Below, in pieces: positions 18,331 to 26,800 of a stretch of DNA of 64,000 bases. Numbering within the stretch: the first letter of the stretch is position 1; every line of letters begins with the position of its first letter. Where the stretch lies: positions 16,669 to 80,668 of IMG/VR virus record IMGVR_UViG_3300044970_002308. One strand, given 5' to 3'. A model generated the notes under the pieces. It was not told the DNA's origin. It saw only the letters and a program-made list of their open reading frames with translations, and did not search any database. The DNA comes from a virus. A program made the position numbers and the translations under genes.

Positions 18331-19125
18331 TTAGACACCATATCTTCCTCTCAATTGATTGAAATTGGAAGAAATTTCTGATTGCGATAAAGCTCTGTTA
18401 TAAATTCTCAAAACAGGCAGTCGTCCTAAAAACCGACCGCCGCCAGAACCCCAAGCAGCAGAAGTACTAACCAGAGTGACACCGGTGCCATTTGTAAAAG
18501 AAGTCAAATTATATGTAAATCCAGTGCCTTGCGCCAAATTTTGCTGAACCCCACCAAGAAAAACTCTATTAACTCCTGACTGTCTAGTCCAACATAAATG
18601 TCTCCAGGTATTGACCGCGCCCGCTTTATTTAAGCTTGTATTAAAACAACCATTGACCGTGCTCAAATCAACCCCTACTTGAAGCCTGTCTCCAAATCCA
18701 GTATTACCAAATCTAATTCCCAGAAGACCAGAAGTAAACAACTCTCTATAGTTTGCATCCGTTGTCGTCAAAAAAAACCAAGTTTCTATGCTAAAATCTG
18801 TAAGCGATGACATTGTGTTATTCATGACTATTGAATCATTTACCCCATCAAATGTAAAATAGCCACTATTTAGCGAAGAATATCCAACGCCGTTTAATAA
18901 TGTGCCTGAATTCCTATTTATACTAACATCGTTTACAACAGTGCCAGATCCAGGATAGCTGTTTGGGTTTGCTGCATCAAAAAATAGTATTAGTCCATCA
19001 ACGATACTTGGCCATTGATTATTCCTAATAGATGAACTTACTTGATCTAAAGACCAAACTCCACTAGCTAGTAAATCTGTGGGAGTGTTTGCGTTTCCTA
19101 TTGTATTTGCAAATCTTTTTCCCAT
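18331..19125 (-). CDS. LamG/ConA-like virion protein
   Basis: Length 264 residues; start overlaps the upstream stop as TAATG. Residues 1-35 form a fibre-attachment segment ('SGVWSLDQVSSSIRNNQWP') shared with the upstream paralogue. Residues 40-250 are a laminin-G/concanavalin-like jelly roll: 'GLILFFDAANPNSYPGSG', 'SGYFTFDGVNDSIVMNNTMS', 'FSIETWFFLTTT' and 'WRHLCWTRQSGVNRVFLGG'. The protein ends 'FNQLRGRYGV'. Such domains bind glycans or protein ligands on cell surfaces. The tandem paralogue at 19125-19913 suggests local duplication and divergence. A role as a fibre or head decoration adhesin is inferred. Confidence 0.8.
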   Translation of the reverse strand: MGKRFANTIGNANTPTDLLASGVWSLDQVSSSIRNNQWPSIVDGLILFFDAANPNSYPGSGTVVNDVSINRNSGTLLNGVGYSSLNSGYFTFDGVNDSIVMNNTMSSLTDFSIETWFFLTTTDANYRELFTSGLLGIRFGNTGFGDRLQVGVDLSTVNGCFNTSLNKAGAVNTWRHLCWTRQSGVNRVFLGGVQQNLAQGTGFTYNLTSFTNGTGVTLVSTSAAWGSGGGRFLGRLPVLRIYNRALSQSEISSNFNQLRGRYGV

Positions 19126-19913
19126 TAAACACCATACCTGTTTCGGAGAGCATTGAAGTTTTGAGATATCTCGCTTGCCGAAAGCGATTTGTTATATATT
19201 TTAACGCTACTCACAGCACCCGAGAAAAGACCGTATTGACCGGCGATAAACTCTCCCGAATTATAAAAAACGCTTGCTCTCAGACTCGTAAACCCATTTT
19301 TTATAAAAACATTATTGATATACAGACTTGGCAGTTTGTTGGTATAAACAATGACAATATTAGTAAAAATAGTATTGGATATGGCTACAGCATGAGATAA
19401 TAAAGGGGCGAGATAAGCGTTTCCATGCTCATAAACACTGAGGCCGTTCGTCCCAAGAGATATTCCTGCTCCACCGTTTGTTGCGGACTGAGCTGGGAAA
19501 AGAAGATATCTTTGTCCTGTCAATCCTGTTGTTCCAGAAGTGGCCTGGGCGTTAACGGTTATGGTCGCGGTTGGTCTCGCCCACACGTCTAATGAAAAGT
19601 TGTTTGTTCCGATGTTTTCGTATGTTCGGTTTGCACTCTGGTTGGTTCCGTTGAAACTTAAAAATCCCCCGTTATTTGAACTGTATGAGGGAGAGTTAAC
19701 CAATGTTACGTGACGATTGTTTCCGCTTAAATCATTCCATGTGCTACCCGACCCGGCATATGACTCGGGAATGCCCGCATCCATATTCATTTGCAATCCA
19801 TCTCCGACTATCTGAACTGGCCACTGATTCCGTCTATTCCTATTTTCAATCTCATAAATATTCCAAATTCCATTACCAGCAGATAATGAAGATGTTCTTG
19901 TTGCTCCTATCAT
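19125..19913 (-). CDS. LamG/ConA-like virion protein, paralogue
   Basis: Length 262 residues from the ATG at 19913 (MIGATRTSS), chosen for its AGAAGGAAAC ribosome site; in-frame starts further up at 19940-19943 exist but do not align with the paralogue. The layout matches the downstream gene: 'GNGIWNIYEIENRNRRNQWP' as attachment segment, then 'ESYAGSGSTWNDLSGNNRHV', 'GGFLSFNGTNQSANRT', 'NFSLDVWARPTA' and the ending 'FNALRNRYGV'. It is a glycan- or protein-binding beta-sandwich. The pair lies between a beta-rich fibre gene and the glycan enzymes. Confidence 0.8.
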   Translation of the reverse strand: MIGATRTSSLSAGNGIWNIYEIENRNRRNQWPVQIVGDGLQMNMDAGIPESYAGSGSTWNDLSGNNRHVTLVNSPSYSSNNGGFLSFNGTNQSANRTYENIGTNNFSLDVWARPTATITVNAQATSGTTGLTGQRYLLFPAQSATNGGAGISLGTNGLSVYEHGNAYLAPLLSHAVAISNTIFTNIVIVYTNKLPSLYINNVFIKNGFTSLRASVFYNSGEFIAGQYGLFSGAVSSVKIYNKSLSASEISQNFNALRNRYGV

Positions 19914-19939
19914 GTTTCCTTCTCGAAAAACAACACCCA

Positions 19940-20311
19940 TCAACGCACCTCTTCATAAGAGCACACAATTGTCAGATCTCCACCCGCACTAGCCTGAACT
20001 GTGAGCCTTCTGTCTTCTTCAAGCCAAATTGGAGCGTCTCTGCCTACTAAAACAACGGTAGCATCCGCTGGAACAGTAACGGTATTGACGATTGGAAAAC
20101 CCGTTCCAGCCGTGGCGGAATTGTATATCCTCAAAGTACAATCGACCGAAACCACTCCGTCAATATTCGCTGCATAAATAGATACTATTTTTATAGCAGC
20201 ATCGGAGTTAGCTGCATTAACTAAAAGATTGGTTTCTGTTGTGTTTGCGAGCGTTAAATATGTTGTTTTTCCATTAACGGTCGTTGGCGACATGAGATTA
20301 GGCGTTACCAT
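19940..20311 (-). CDS. Small beta-sandwich virion protein
   Basis: Length 123 residues, strong GGAGGG site 8 bases before the ATG. It is all-beta and Thr/Val/Asn-rich, with 'TTYLTLANTTETNLLVNA', 'VSIYAANIDGVVSVDCTLRI' and 'LEEDRRLTVQASAGGDLTIV'. This pattern is typical of short jelly-roll proteins that cap or decorate phage fibres. No enzyme motif is present. It overlaps the upstream DUF4376-like gene by 14 bases. Confidence 0.65.
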   Translation of the reverse strand: MVTPNLMSPTTVNGKTTYLTLANTTETNLLVNAANSDAAIKIVSIYAANIDGVVSVDCTLRIYNSATAGTGFPIVNTVTVPADATVVLVGRDAPIWLEEDRRLTVQASAGGDLTIVCSYEEVR

Positions 20312-20882
20312 AATTTATTCCCTCCAGTTCCTCTATAGTGGTTGATGATTTTATTTGAAGTCTTAACAATGAATCTTCTTGGCTTAGTTGAGATCTTGCT
20401 TGTCCATAGGCTAGCATCAAAGAAGTCAAGTCCTGAATATTCAATTCGTGGCTAACTCCTTCAATATCTATGATCGTGGTTGAGTTCTGCAATCCCAGAG
20501 CCGAAGCTTCTTTGAGCAATAAGAATGCTCCCATAAGCAATGTAACATCAGAAATATCTAAACCGAGGCTCCAACCATAAGGAGTAGCCCATCCCGATTT
20601 GATTTTTTCTTTCCAAACCTCGTCAAGAGCTTCTAATTTTTGTTGTTTGGCTTCTTCAAGGCTGGGCATTTTTAAATTAATATCTTCTTGAGTAATCTCC
20701 GTGATCATAAAGCCGGACAGCTCTAATATTTCGGGATCATTTGACCATTGTGATGGATCCGTTCTTGTTGACCCGTCAGGTAATCTAATTCTATTAGGAA
20801 GCGTCTCAATTAGCCCGGTTAATTTATTTCTGTAATAAGGAGGCTGTCCATAGTATTTTAAAATTAAATTATTATCAATCAT
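20298..20882 (-). CDS. Tail fibre assembly-like protein (DUF4376 type)
   Basis: Length 194 residues. Residues 1-70 form a small phage-type domain ('LPDGSTRTDPSQWSNDPEIL'). Residues 75-190 match the DUF4376 pattern: 'AKQQKLEALDEVWKEKIKSG' followed by 'TPYGWSLGLDISDVTLLMGA' and a helical ending. DUF4376 proteins are encoded next to tail fibre genes and are regarded as fibre assembly factors or fibre ends. Here it follows a collagen-like protein and precedes a beta-sandwich protein, consistent with that role. Confidence 0.75.
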   Translation of the reverse strand: MIDNNLILKYYGQPPYYRNKLTGLIETLPNRIRLPDGSTRTDPSQWSNDPEILELSGFMITEITQEDINLKMPSLEEAKQQKLEALDEVWKEKIKSGWATPYGWSLGLDISDVTLLMGAFLLLKEASALGLQNSTTIIDIEGVSHELNIQDLTSLMLAYGQARSQLSQEDSLLRLQIKSSTTIEELEGINYGNA

Positions 20883-20893
20883 TTATTAGTTTC

Positions 20894-21526
20894 CTAGTTA
20901 AAAATTGTACCTATATAGTAAGAGTTTTTAGTGGCATTGGTTCCTTGAATGCCTTGAATGCCTTGACTGCCGGTCAAACCTTGACTGCCGGTCAAACCTT
21001 GAACGCCGTCTATTCCTTGACTGCCGGTTAAGCCTTGGACTCCTTGACTGCCCGTGATACCTTGACTGCCGGTTAAACCTTGACTGCCGGTTAGGCCTTG
21101 AATTCCTTGACTGCCGGTTAGGCCTTGAATTCCTTGACTGCCCGTTAAGCCCTGACTGCCGTCTATTCCTTGACTGCCGGTTAAACCTTGACTACCCGTA
21201 ATACCTTGAATACCTTGGCTGCCCGTGATGCCTTGAACGCCTTGACTTCCCGTACTACCGGAGGTGCCTTGACTACCAGTTATTCCTTGAACACCCTGAC
21301 TACCCGTGCTACCGGCGGTACCTTGACTGCCCGTGATACCTTGAACGCCCTGACTACCGGACGGACCTGCGGTATTTACATAGACTAACGTGTTCCAAGC
21401 AGTAACACCGTCTCCTACTTTAAACCTCTGTGTATCTATTTCAAAAACAATTTCGCCGGCCGCAAGTATAGGATTAACAGAAGCCAAAGTAGCGGCTGTT
21501 CCTCGTTTGTTTTGAATTGTTGGCAT
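20894..21526 (-). CDS. Collagen-like fibre protein, short
   Basis: Length 210 residues. Residues 1-50 are an RRGT-type fibre attachment module: '[20 protein letters not shown]' then '[20 protein letters not shown]'. Residues 54-197 are an uninterrupted Gly-X-Y repeat of [10 protein letters not shown] and [10 protein letters not shown] kind, about 48 triplets, without Pro or Lys. A short '[11 protein letters not shown]' tail follows. It should form a triple-helical trimeric stalk. It shares repeat DNA with the longer collagen gene at 22009-23712, and the two flank an oxygenase-like gene. The tail lacks a receptor-binding head, so the partner at 20298-20882 may supply it. Confidence 0.85.
   Translation of the reverse strand: MPTIQNKRGTAATLASVNPILAAGEIVFEIDTQRFKVGDGVTAWNTLVYVNTAGPSGSQGVQGITGSQGTAGSTGSQGVQGITGSQGTSGSTGSQGVQGITGSQGIQGITGSQGLTGSQGIDGSQGLTGSQGIQGLTGSQGIQGLTGSQGLTGSQGITGSQGVQGLTGSQGIDGVQGLTGSQGLTGSQGIQGIQGTNATKNSYYIGTIFN
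20940..21370 (-). repeat. Collagen-type DNA repeat array
   Basis: Plus-strand units like ccttgactgccggttaag and ccttgactacccgtaatac repeat throughout with minor variants. They match units in 22620-23460 closely enough to allow recombination between the two arrays, which would delete or exchange the intervening 2OG-oxygenase-like gene. Confidence 0.8.
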
Positions 21527-21565
21527 TATAACAACCTCTATAAAAACTTTTTTATCAGTATATTC

Positions 21566-22012
21566 TTAGCCTATATCAAATCCGATAGAAAATCTATTAC
21601 ATTTTGACCAAACACAGTGCCACTGGGGGATATTAAATATTCTAATATTAAAACCAATCTCATCTCTATCTATTAGAATATTATCTTTTTCAATATCGTA
21701 CCAATTCATACCACTATCACCACTTTCTGACCATGATATATATATTCTTTTGCCAGATTTTGGACCGTTAGTATGCCACCCCATACCGCCGCGTGGTGGA
21801 TAAAATATGAGATTTTTGCATCTGTACCCTAAAATTTCCATGTGCTCTTCTAAAAATATTTTTTGAAAATAGCCGGTTTTGTTTTCATAATCCAACAAGT
21901 CTGATGGCCTATCAAATAATTTATCAAAATTAAAACCTGGCGTATTAACATAATTTATATGTTTATTACTTAATAGTTCTGTAATATTGATGTTATTTAA
22001 TTTAAAATTCAT
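21566..22012 (-). CDS. 2OG-Fe(II) oxygenase-like protein
   Basis: Length 148 residues; start overlaps the stop of the long collagen-like gene by 4 bases. The double-stranded beta-helix pattern is visible: 'FYPPRGGMGWHTNGPKSGKR' then 'IYISWSESGDSGMNWYDIE', 'RIFNIPQWHCVWSKCN' and 'RFSIGFDIG'. The first ligand pair reads H-T-N instead of the usual H-x-D/E; the distal His is in WHCVW and the 2OG-binding Arg would be in NRFSIGF. A wider group of phage proteins with GWHTN is known to me as oxygenase-like. Sitting between two collagen-like genes, it may modify their side chains, but those repeats contain no proline. Activity is uncertain because of the Asn ligand. Confidence 0.65.
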   Translation of the reverse strand: MNFKLNNINITELLSNKHINYVNTPGFNFDKLFDRPSDLLDYENKTGYFQKIFLEEHMEILGYRCKNLIFYPPRGGMGWHTNGPKSGKRIYISWSESGDSGMNWYDIEKDNILIDRDEIGFNIRIFNIPQWHCVWSKCNRFSIGFDIG

Positions 22013-23712
22013 TGTATATTAGCCGAAAAAGATTGTACTCTCGCTCCCCATTCATTTAAGATATATAATCTGATTATATCATTAGTAGCTACAGAAAATG
22101 TCGTAGATCTAGACAGCGTGGCTCCGTTTGTTAAGGGTATCTCCCAAGCCAATAGATTGTTTTTCGTGACCTGTATTACATCGCACCCAAAATCGCCACA
22201 ACCACTGCGTACTGTCGTTGTTAGGTTTAATGTTCCTGTAGCAAGACATGTGAACATTAAATATGTGCCATTATTTTCAACCAACCCATTCCATGTTAAT
22301 GGGCTAGAAGATGTACCAGAACCTGTAGCCGAATCAAATACTCCAGTTGAAGCTTTTTGTAAAGAGGCTGATAATACCGAACTGGCTGTTGGAGTGGGAG
22401 TCAATGTGGGCGTCTGAGTAGGAGTACTGGTTATTGTGGGAGTATTGGGAGGTAGGATCACGCCACAATCGATGGTAATATTAGTATCTAGTTTTGATGT
22501 GGTAATAGCCCCGTTAGCAATATCTACTGTTGTAACAGAGTCGGTATTAATACTCAAAGTAGCTCCGCCATTGCTTATCGTAATATCTCCTTTATTACCA
22601 TCTGAAAAACCTTGACCTACAGGACCGGTTGCTCCAATGGTACCCTGCGGGCCTGTTATCCCCTGACTACCCGTAACGCCTTGACTGCCCGTGATACCTT
22701 GAACACCTTGACCTCCCGCGCTACCGGAGGCTCCTTGACTTCCGGTGGTACCTTGACTACCGGTTAAGCCTTGACTGCCCGTGATACCTTGACTTCCAGC
22801 AATACCCTGGCTGCCCGTTAAGCCCTGACTACCAGTAGTACCTTGACTACCCGTAATACCTTGAATACCTTGGCTGCCCGTGATACCTTGAACTCCTTGA
22901 CTGCCAGCGCTACCCGTGGTGCCTTGACTACCCGTAATACCTTGAACTCCTTGACTGCCAGCGCTACCCGTGGTGCCTTGACTACCCGTCAAACCTTGAA
23001 CGCCTTGCGAACCCGTTAAGCCTTGACTACCAGTCAAACCTTGACTGCCTGTTAGGCCTTGAATACCTTGATTGCCCGTTAAGCCTTGACTGCCTGTGAT
23101 TCCTTGGCTACCCATGGTGCCTTGACTGCCCGTTAAGCCCTGACTACCGGTCAAACCTTGAACGCCATCAATTCCTTGACTTCCTGTTAAGCCCTGACTA
23201 CCAGTAGTGCCTTGACTACCGGTTACTCCCTGACTACCTGTGGTTCCTTGTAAGCCAGTTATTCCCTGACTGCCAGTGTTGCCCGTAGTTCCTTGACTAC
23301 CAGTTATTCCTTGAACGCCTTGACTACCCGTAATGCCTTGAACACCTTGACCTCCCGTGCTACCCGTGGTACCTTGACTACCAATAAACCCCTGAATACC
23401 AAATAAACCCTGTATTCCTTGTGTACCAATAATTCCCTGAACGCCCTGAGTACCTTGAATAGTGGATATATTATTTAGTGTAGACTGTAAATTATTAATA
23501 TCGGAAATATTATGTGAATGACCACCAATACTAACGCCCGTGCCATTAACAAAAATACCCTGACTAAAATTACCAGTACCAGCCACATCTAATTGATATA
23601 ATGGATTGCTAACATTTATACCAACATTATTATTAGCTATATAAATAGTATCACTAATGCCAGAAGCATTAATAGACTGTCCTAAATTAGCGTTTTTTCT
23701 AGATATGGTCAT
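22009..23712 (-). CDS. Collagen-like tail fibre with C-terminal beta domain
   Basis: Length 567 residues. Residues 1-85 form an attachment module ('NANLGQSINASGISDTIYIA', 'HSHNISDINNLQSTL') shared with the protein at 35119-35430. Residues about 86-365 are Gly-X-Y repeats (GSQGTTGSQG types, few prolines). A short 'TPTQTPTLTPTPTAS' linker leads to a C-terminal jelly roll (residues about 460-567) with 'NGTYLMFTCLATGTLNLT' and 'LAWEIPLTNGATLSRSTTF', a likely receptor- or glycan-binding head. It is a trimeric fibre by analogy with phage collagen-like fibres. It carries a GGTGTAAATAAATA motif about 30 bases upstream. Confidence 0.85.
   Translation of the reverse strand: MTISRKNANLGQSINASGISDTIYIANNNVGINVSNPLYQLDVAGTGNFSQGIFVNGTGVSIGGHSHNISDINNLQSTLNNISTIQGTQGVQGIIGTQGIQGLFGIQGFIGSQGTTGSTGGQGVQGITGSQGVQGITGSQGTTGNTGSQGITGLQGTTGSQGVTGSQGTTGSQGLTGSQGIDGVQGLTGSQGLTGSQGTMGSQGITGSQGLTGNQGIQGLTGSQGLTGSQGLTGSQGVQGLTGSQGTTGSAGSQGVQGITGSQGTTGSAGSQGVQGITGSQGIQGITGSQGTTGSQGLTGSQGIAGSQGITGSQGLTGSQGTTGSQGASGSAGGQGVQGITGSQGVTGSQGITGPQGTIGATGPVGQGFSDGNKGDITISNGGATLSINTDSVTTVDIANGAITTSKLDTNITIDCGVILPPNTPTITSTPTQTPTLTPTPTASSVLSASLQKASTGVFDSATGSGTSSSPLTWNGLVENNGTYLMFTCLATGTLNLTTTVRSGCGDFGCDVIQVTKNNLLAWEIPLTNGATLSRSTTFSVATNDIIRLYILNEWGARVQSFSANIQ
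22620..23460 (-). repeat. Collagen-type DNA repeat array, long
   Basis: Dozens of 18-base units and multiples, on the plus strand of ccttgactgcccgtgatac or ccttgactaccagtagtac kind. One longer unit (encoding [18 protein letters not shown]) occurs in perfect or near-perfect tandem at about 22878-22985. This indicates recent unit-length duplication. Confidence 0.85.
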
Positions 23713-23740
23713 ATTGATAATCTCTTGTAATATTTATTTA

Positions 23741-23750
23741 TTTACACCTT
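23741..23750 (-). promoter_or_regulatory. Candidate late promoter motif before long collagen gene
   Basis: Minus strand AAAGGTGTAAATAAATAAA in the 97-base gap, about 30 bases upstream of the ATG at 23712. It is a variant of the GGTGTATTT core, with ATAAATA following that is also close to a T4-type late box. Confidence 0.4.
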
Positions 23751-23809
23751 TATCATAATTCCTGGTCATGAAAGGATAGATACCATAAAAAACAAACCTC
23801 ATTGACCCA

Positions 23810-26800
23810 TTAAGCCCGTAAAATATTACTATTAAAAGCGTTTAATATCTGATTTAAGCTAATAATTTCAGCATCCGTAAAAGATAATCCCACCGAATAC
23901 ATTCCTATAGCAGCATTTGTTAGTACGCCTGGGCCATGTGTTGATGAATTTTTGTTAAAAATCCCAATTGTGGACGATCCTGGAGTTCCGGGGGTTACAA
24001 CGGTCGAACCGTCAACGTCAAATATCCCGTTTTTATAAATCCTTCCTTGAGTAGAAGAGCCTGTACCTAACCAAAAAGTAGGAGGAGTATAAGAAGTACC
24101 CCAAACATAATCATTCCCAGCCCCTGAATAATATCCCATAGAAGAGGCCTCTCCGTTTGCGCTGATACTCCATGAGCTAACATTACTAGCTCCATTATCG
24201 GATCCTATTAAAGCTCCATAACCTCGCGTATTTTTTACCGTTTCATAAGCAGATAAGTGGCGATTATTCGTGGTTAAAACCGATTGAGCCAAATTGGTCA
24301 ACAAATACTTATTACCAGAAAAAGACCCTTGTAATCCAGAAGTTTCTGAGTAATCGGAAGCTATAAAATTATTATTAATATCAATATGAGATCCATAAAG
24401 AACAGTAGCTGAAGGGCCTAAATATAACGGAGTCAAAGCAGAAACTAGATTGTTTCCACAAAATAGATTTAATCTATAAAATTTATCTCTCAAACCATTT
24501 GCATTAATACTATTGCAAAAACTATTTACAGAGCTAGCAGTATTAGAAGATATAGAACCTCCATTTGTATAAACTCTATTAATCCATAGTTTAGCATCAT
24601 TGTTTGTTACGGAAGCGAAGGTGTTGCTTGGTTTGCCTCTAGCAAGACCATCATTAAATGCGTCTATAATAGATGTTAGTGTGGCTATTTCTGAACTTGT
24701 TAAATTTATACCAATAGTATATAAAGACAATCTAGCGTCTGTATGAGTACTACCAACACTTGTTGCTCCTATTTTTTGAGCAAATATTCCTATAGAAGTA
24801 GTATCTGGGGCACTGATAGTGTTAACAGAATTGGTGGTTAAAGTATCCGAATATAGCTTATTCAACCCATCACTATCGGTAAGACCAATCACAAATGTTT
24901 TTTCCGTCATTAACATACTAATACCTGTGGATAGTTGTCCAGACGCATTACCTGTCCAAAAACTTGCTACATTTGTACCAACATCTGTTTGTAGTCTGGT
25001 ATCAGAAGTCCAGTCGAGCGTAGCGGCATTGGTTTTTGCGCCCATAATCATTCTGTATGGCGCAGAAGGTAACTTATTCATAACCACGCCCAAATGTCTA
25101 TATGTAGCAAAATTTTGTGGCAGCATAGTGTCTAGCCACTTATTTGAGGCGTTGCCTATTAATCCACTATTTTCACTATAGTCAGCTGATACAAAGTTAT
25201 TATTTGTGTCTTCTACGCCTCCGTATCTGATTCCAGAAGTTGTTTGGCTACAATATATCGGCGTTAAACAAGACTCCAAGCCGTTTCCGCAAAATAAATT
25301 AACTCGATAGAATTTATTTCTTAATCCGGCAGCGTCTATACTATTACAAAAAGTATTAACCAAATTAGCGGTGCTAGACGATGCCGAACCGCCCTTAGAG
25401 TATACCGTATCTATCCAAATTTTAGCGTCTTCATTATCTATTCCCGCAAATCCAGTACTAGATCTACCTCTATTTAAACCCAAATTAAATGTTTCTATAA
25501 TTTGATATAATACGTTGTGTTCGGAGTCTGTGAGCGGCAAGCCTATGGTATAACCAGCAACAGTAGCGTCAGAGTGCGAGGATACACCAGCACTACTATT
25601 TGTAGCTAAAATAACAAAAGAATTAGGGTTTGTGTCTGATAACTGACCGCTAATATTAGTGGTTGTAACTACGCCTCCTACTCCTCCAGTATAAAATCTA
25701 GCGCTATTATTGGCATTGCGATTAACTACATAAAGTTCTTGAGCATTGTTTTTATAAGATATTATTGTACCACCACCCCCCGATCCGCTAAAAACCGCAG
25801 ACATAGTATTAGATAAGACAGCATGATTTATTTGAAATCTGTCATTATTTAAGTCGTTAGTTGTGCCTATCAATCTTCTGTTATTAGATTGACTGCTTTT
25901 GGTCATATATATGCCAATATGTCCTGTTCGGAGATTGTCGGGAAGTTTATTGGGGGCCAAACCAGTATTCAAAAATTTGGTGGATCCATCACCACGTAAC
26001 CCTGCCCCTACTCCTGTTTCAACATAATCCGAACTAGTAAAGTTATTGTTAGCGTCAATTAAACTACCATACTGAATAGTGCGATCAATTCCTTTGTACA
26101 GCGGAACACTCGCTGCATTCACATTATTTCCGCACATCAAATTTAATCGATAGATTTTACCCCTAAGACCAGCAGAATCTATACTATTGCAAAACGTATT
26201 AAGAAGATTTGCTGTAGTACTAGATACCGTGCCGCCATTATAGTATACATTATCTACCCAAATCTTCGCATCTTCATTCGTAACTGATGCAAAAGAAGCG
26301 CTTGGTCTTGTTCGACCCATAGACGTATTGAACGCATCGATGGCGTTGTAAAGAGTAACGGTTTCGGCCGAAGTTAATCCTAAGCCTATATGATACATTG
26401 AAATTCTACCATCTCCGTAATTCGCTAGTGTTCCGTTATTATTTAGAGCGTGAATAACAAATCCGTCTGATCCTCTGGCTGCAGACACGGAATTGGATGA
26501 TGAGCCAGATATTCCGTTCCAAGAATGGAAGAAATTATTACCGGCTGTCCTAGAATAAACATGATAACCAAAAAGAGTAGAGTTGGTTGGTTCAGCTGGA
26601 TAGTATGTGGCACCATCCAACCCTCTAGTAAATCCATCTCTATAATACAAAACGGTCGTATCTGCATTAGTGTTTTGGGCGACTCCTAGATAGGTACTAA
26701 ATGCTTTGGATGTAGGCTCAGAAATAAATGCTCCAAAAGATATACTAGAATTATTAGTATAATCTGTGCCAAGTCCGGTGTCTAACCTTTTATTTGAACC

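Noticed and set aside
20940-23460. Repeat arrays that look like a CRISPR locus
   Set aside because: Units are multiples of 18 bases and in frame with Gly-X-Y codons; there are no constant repeats with unique spacers.
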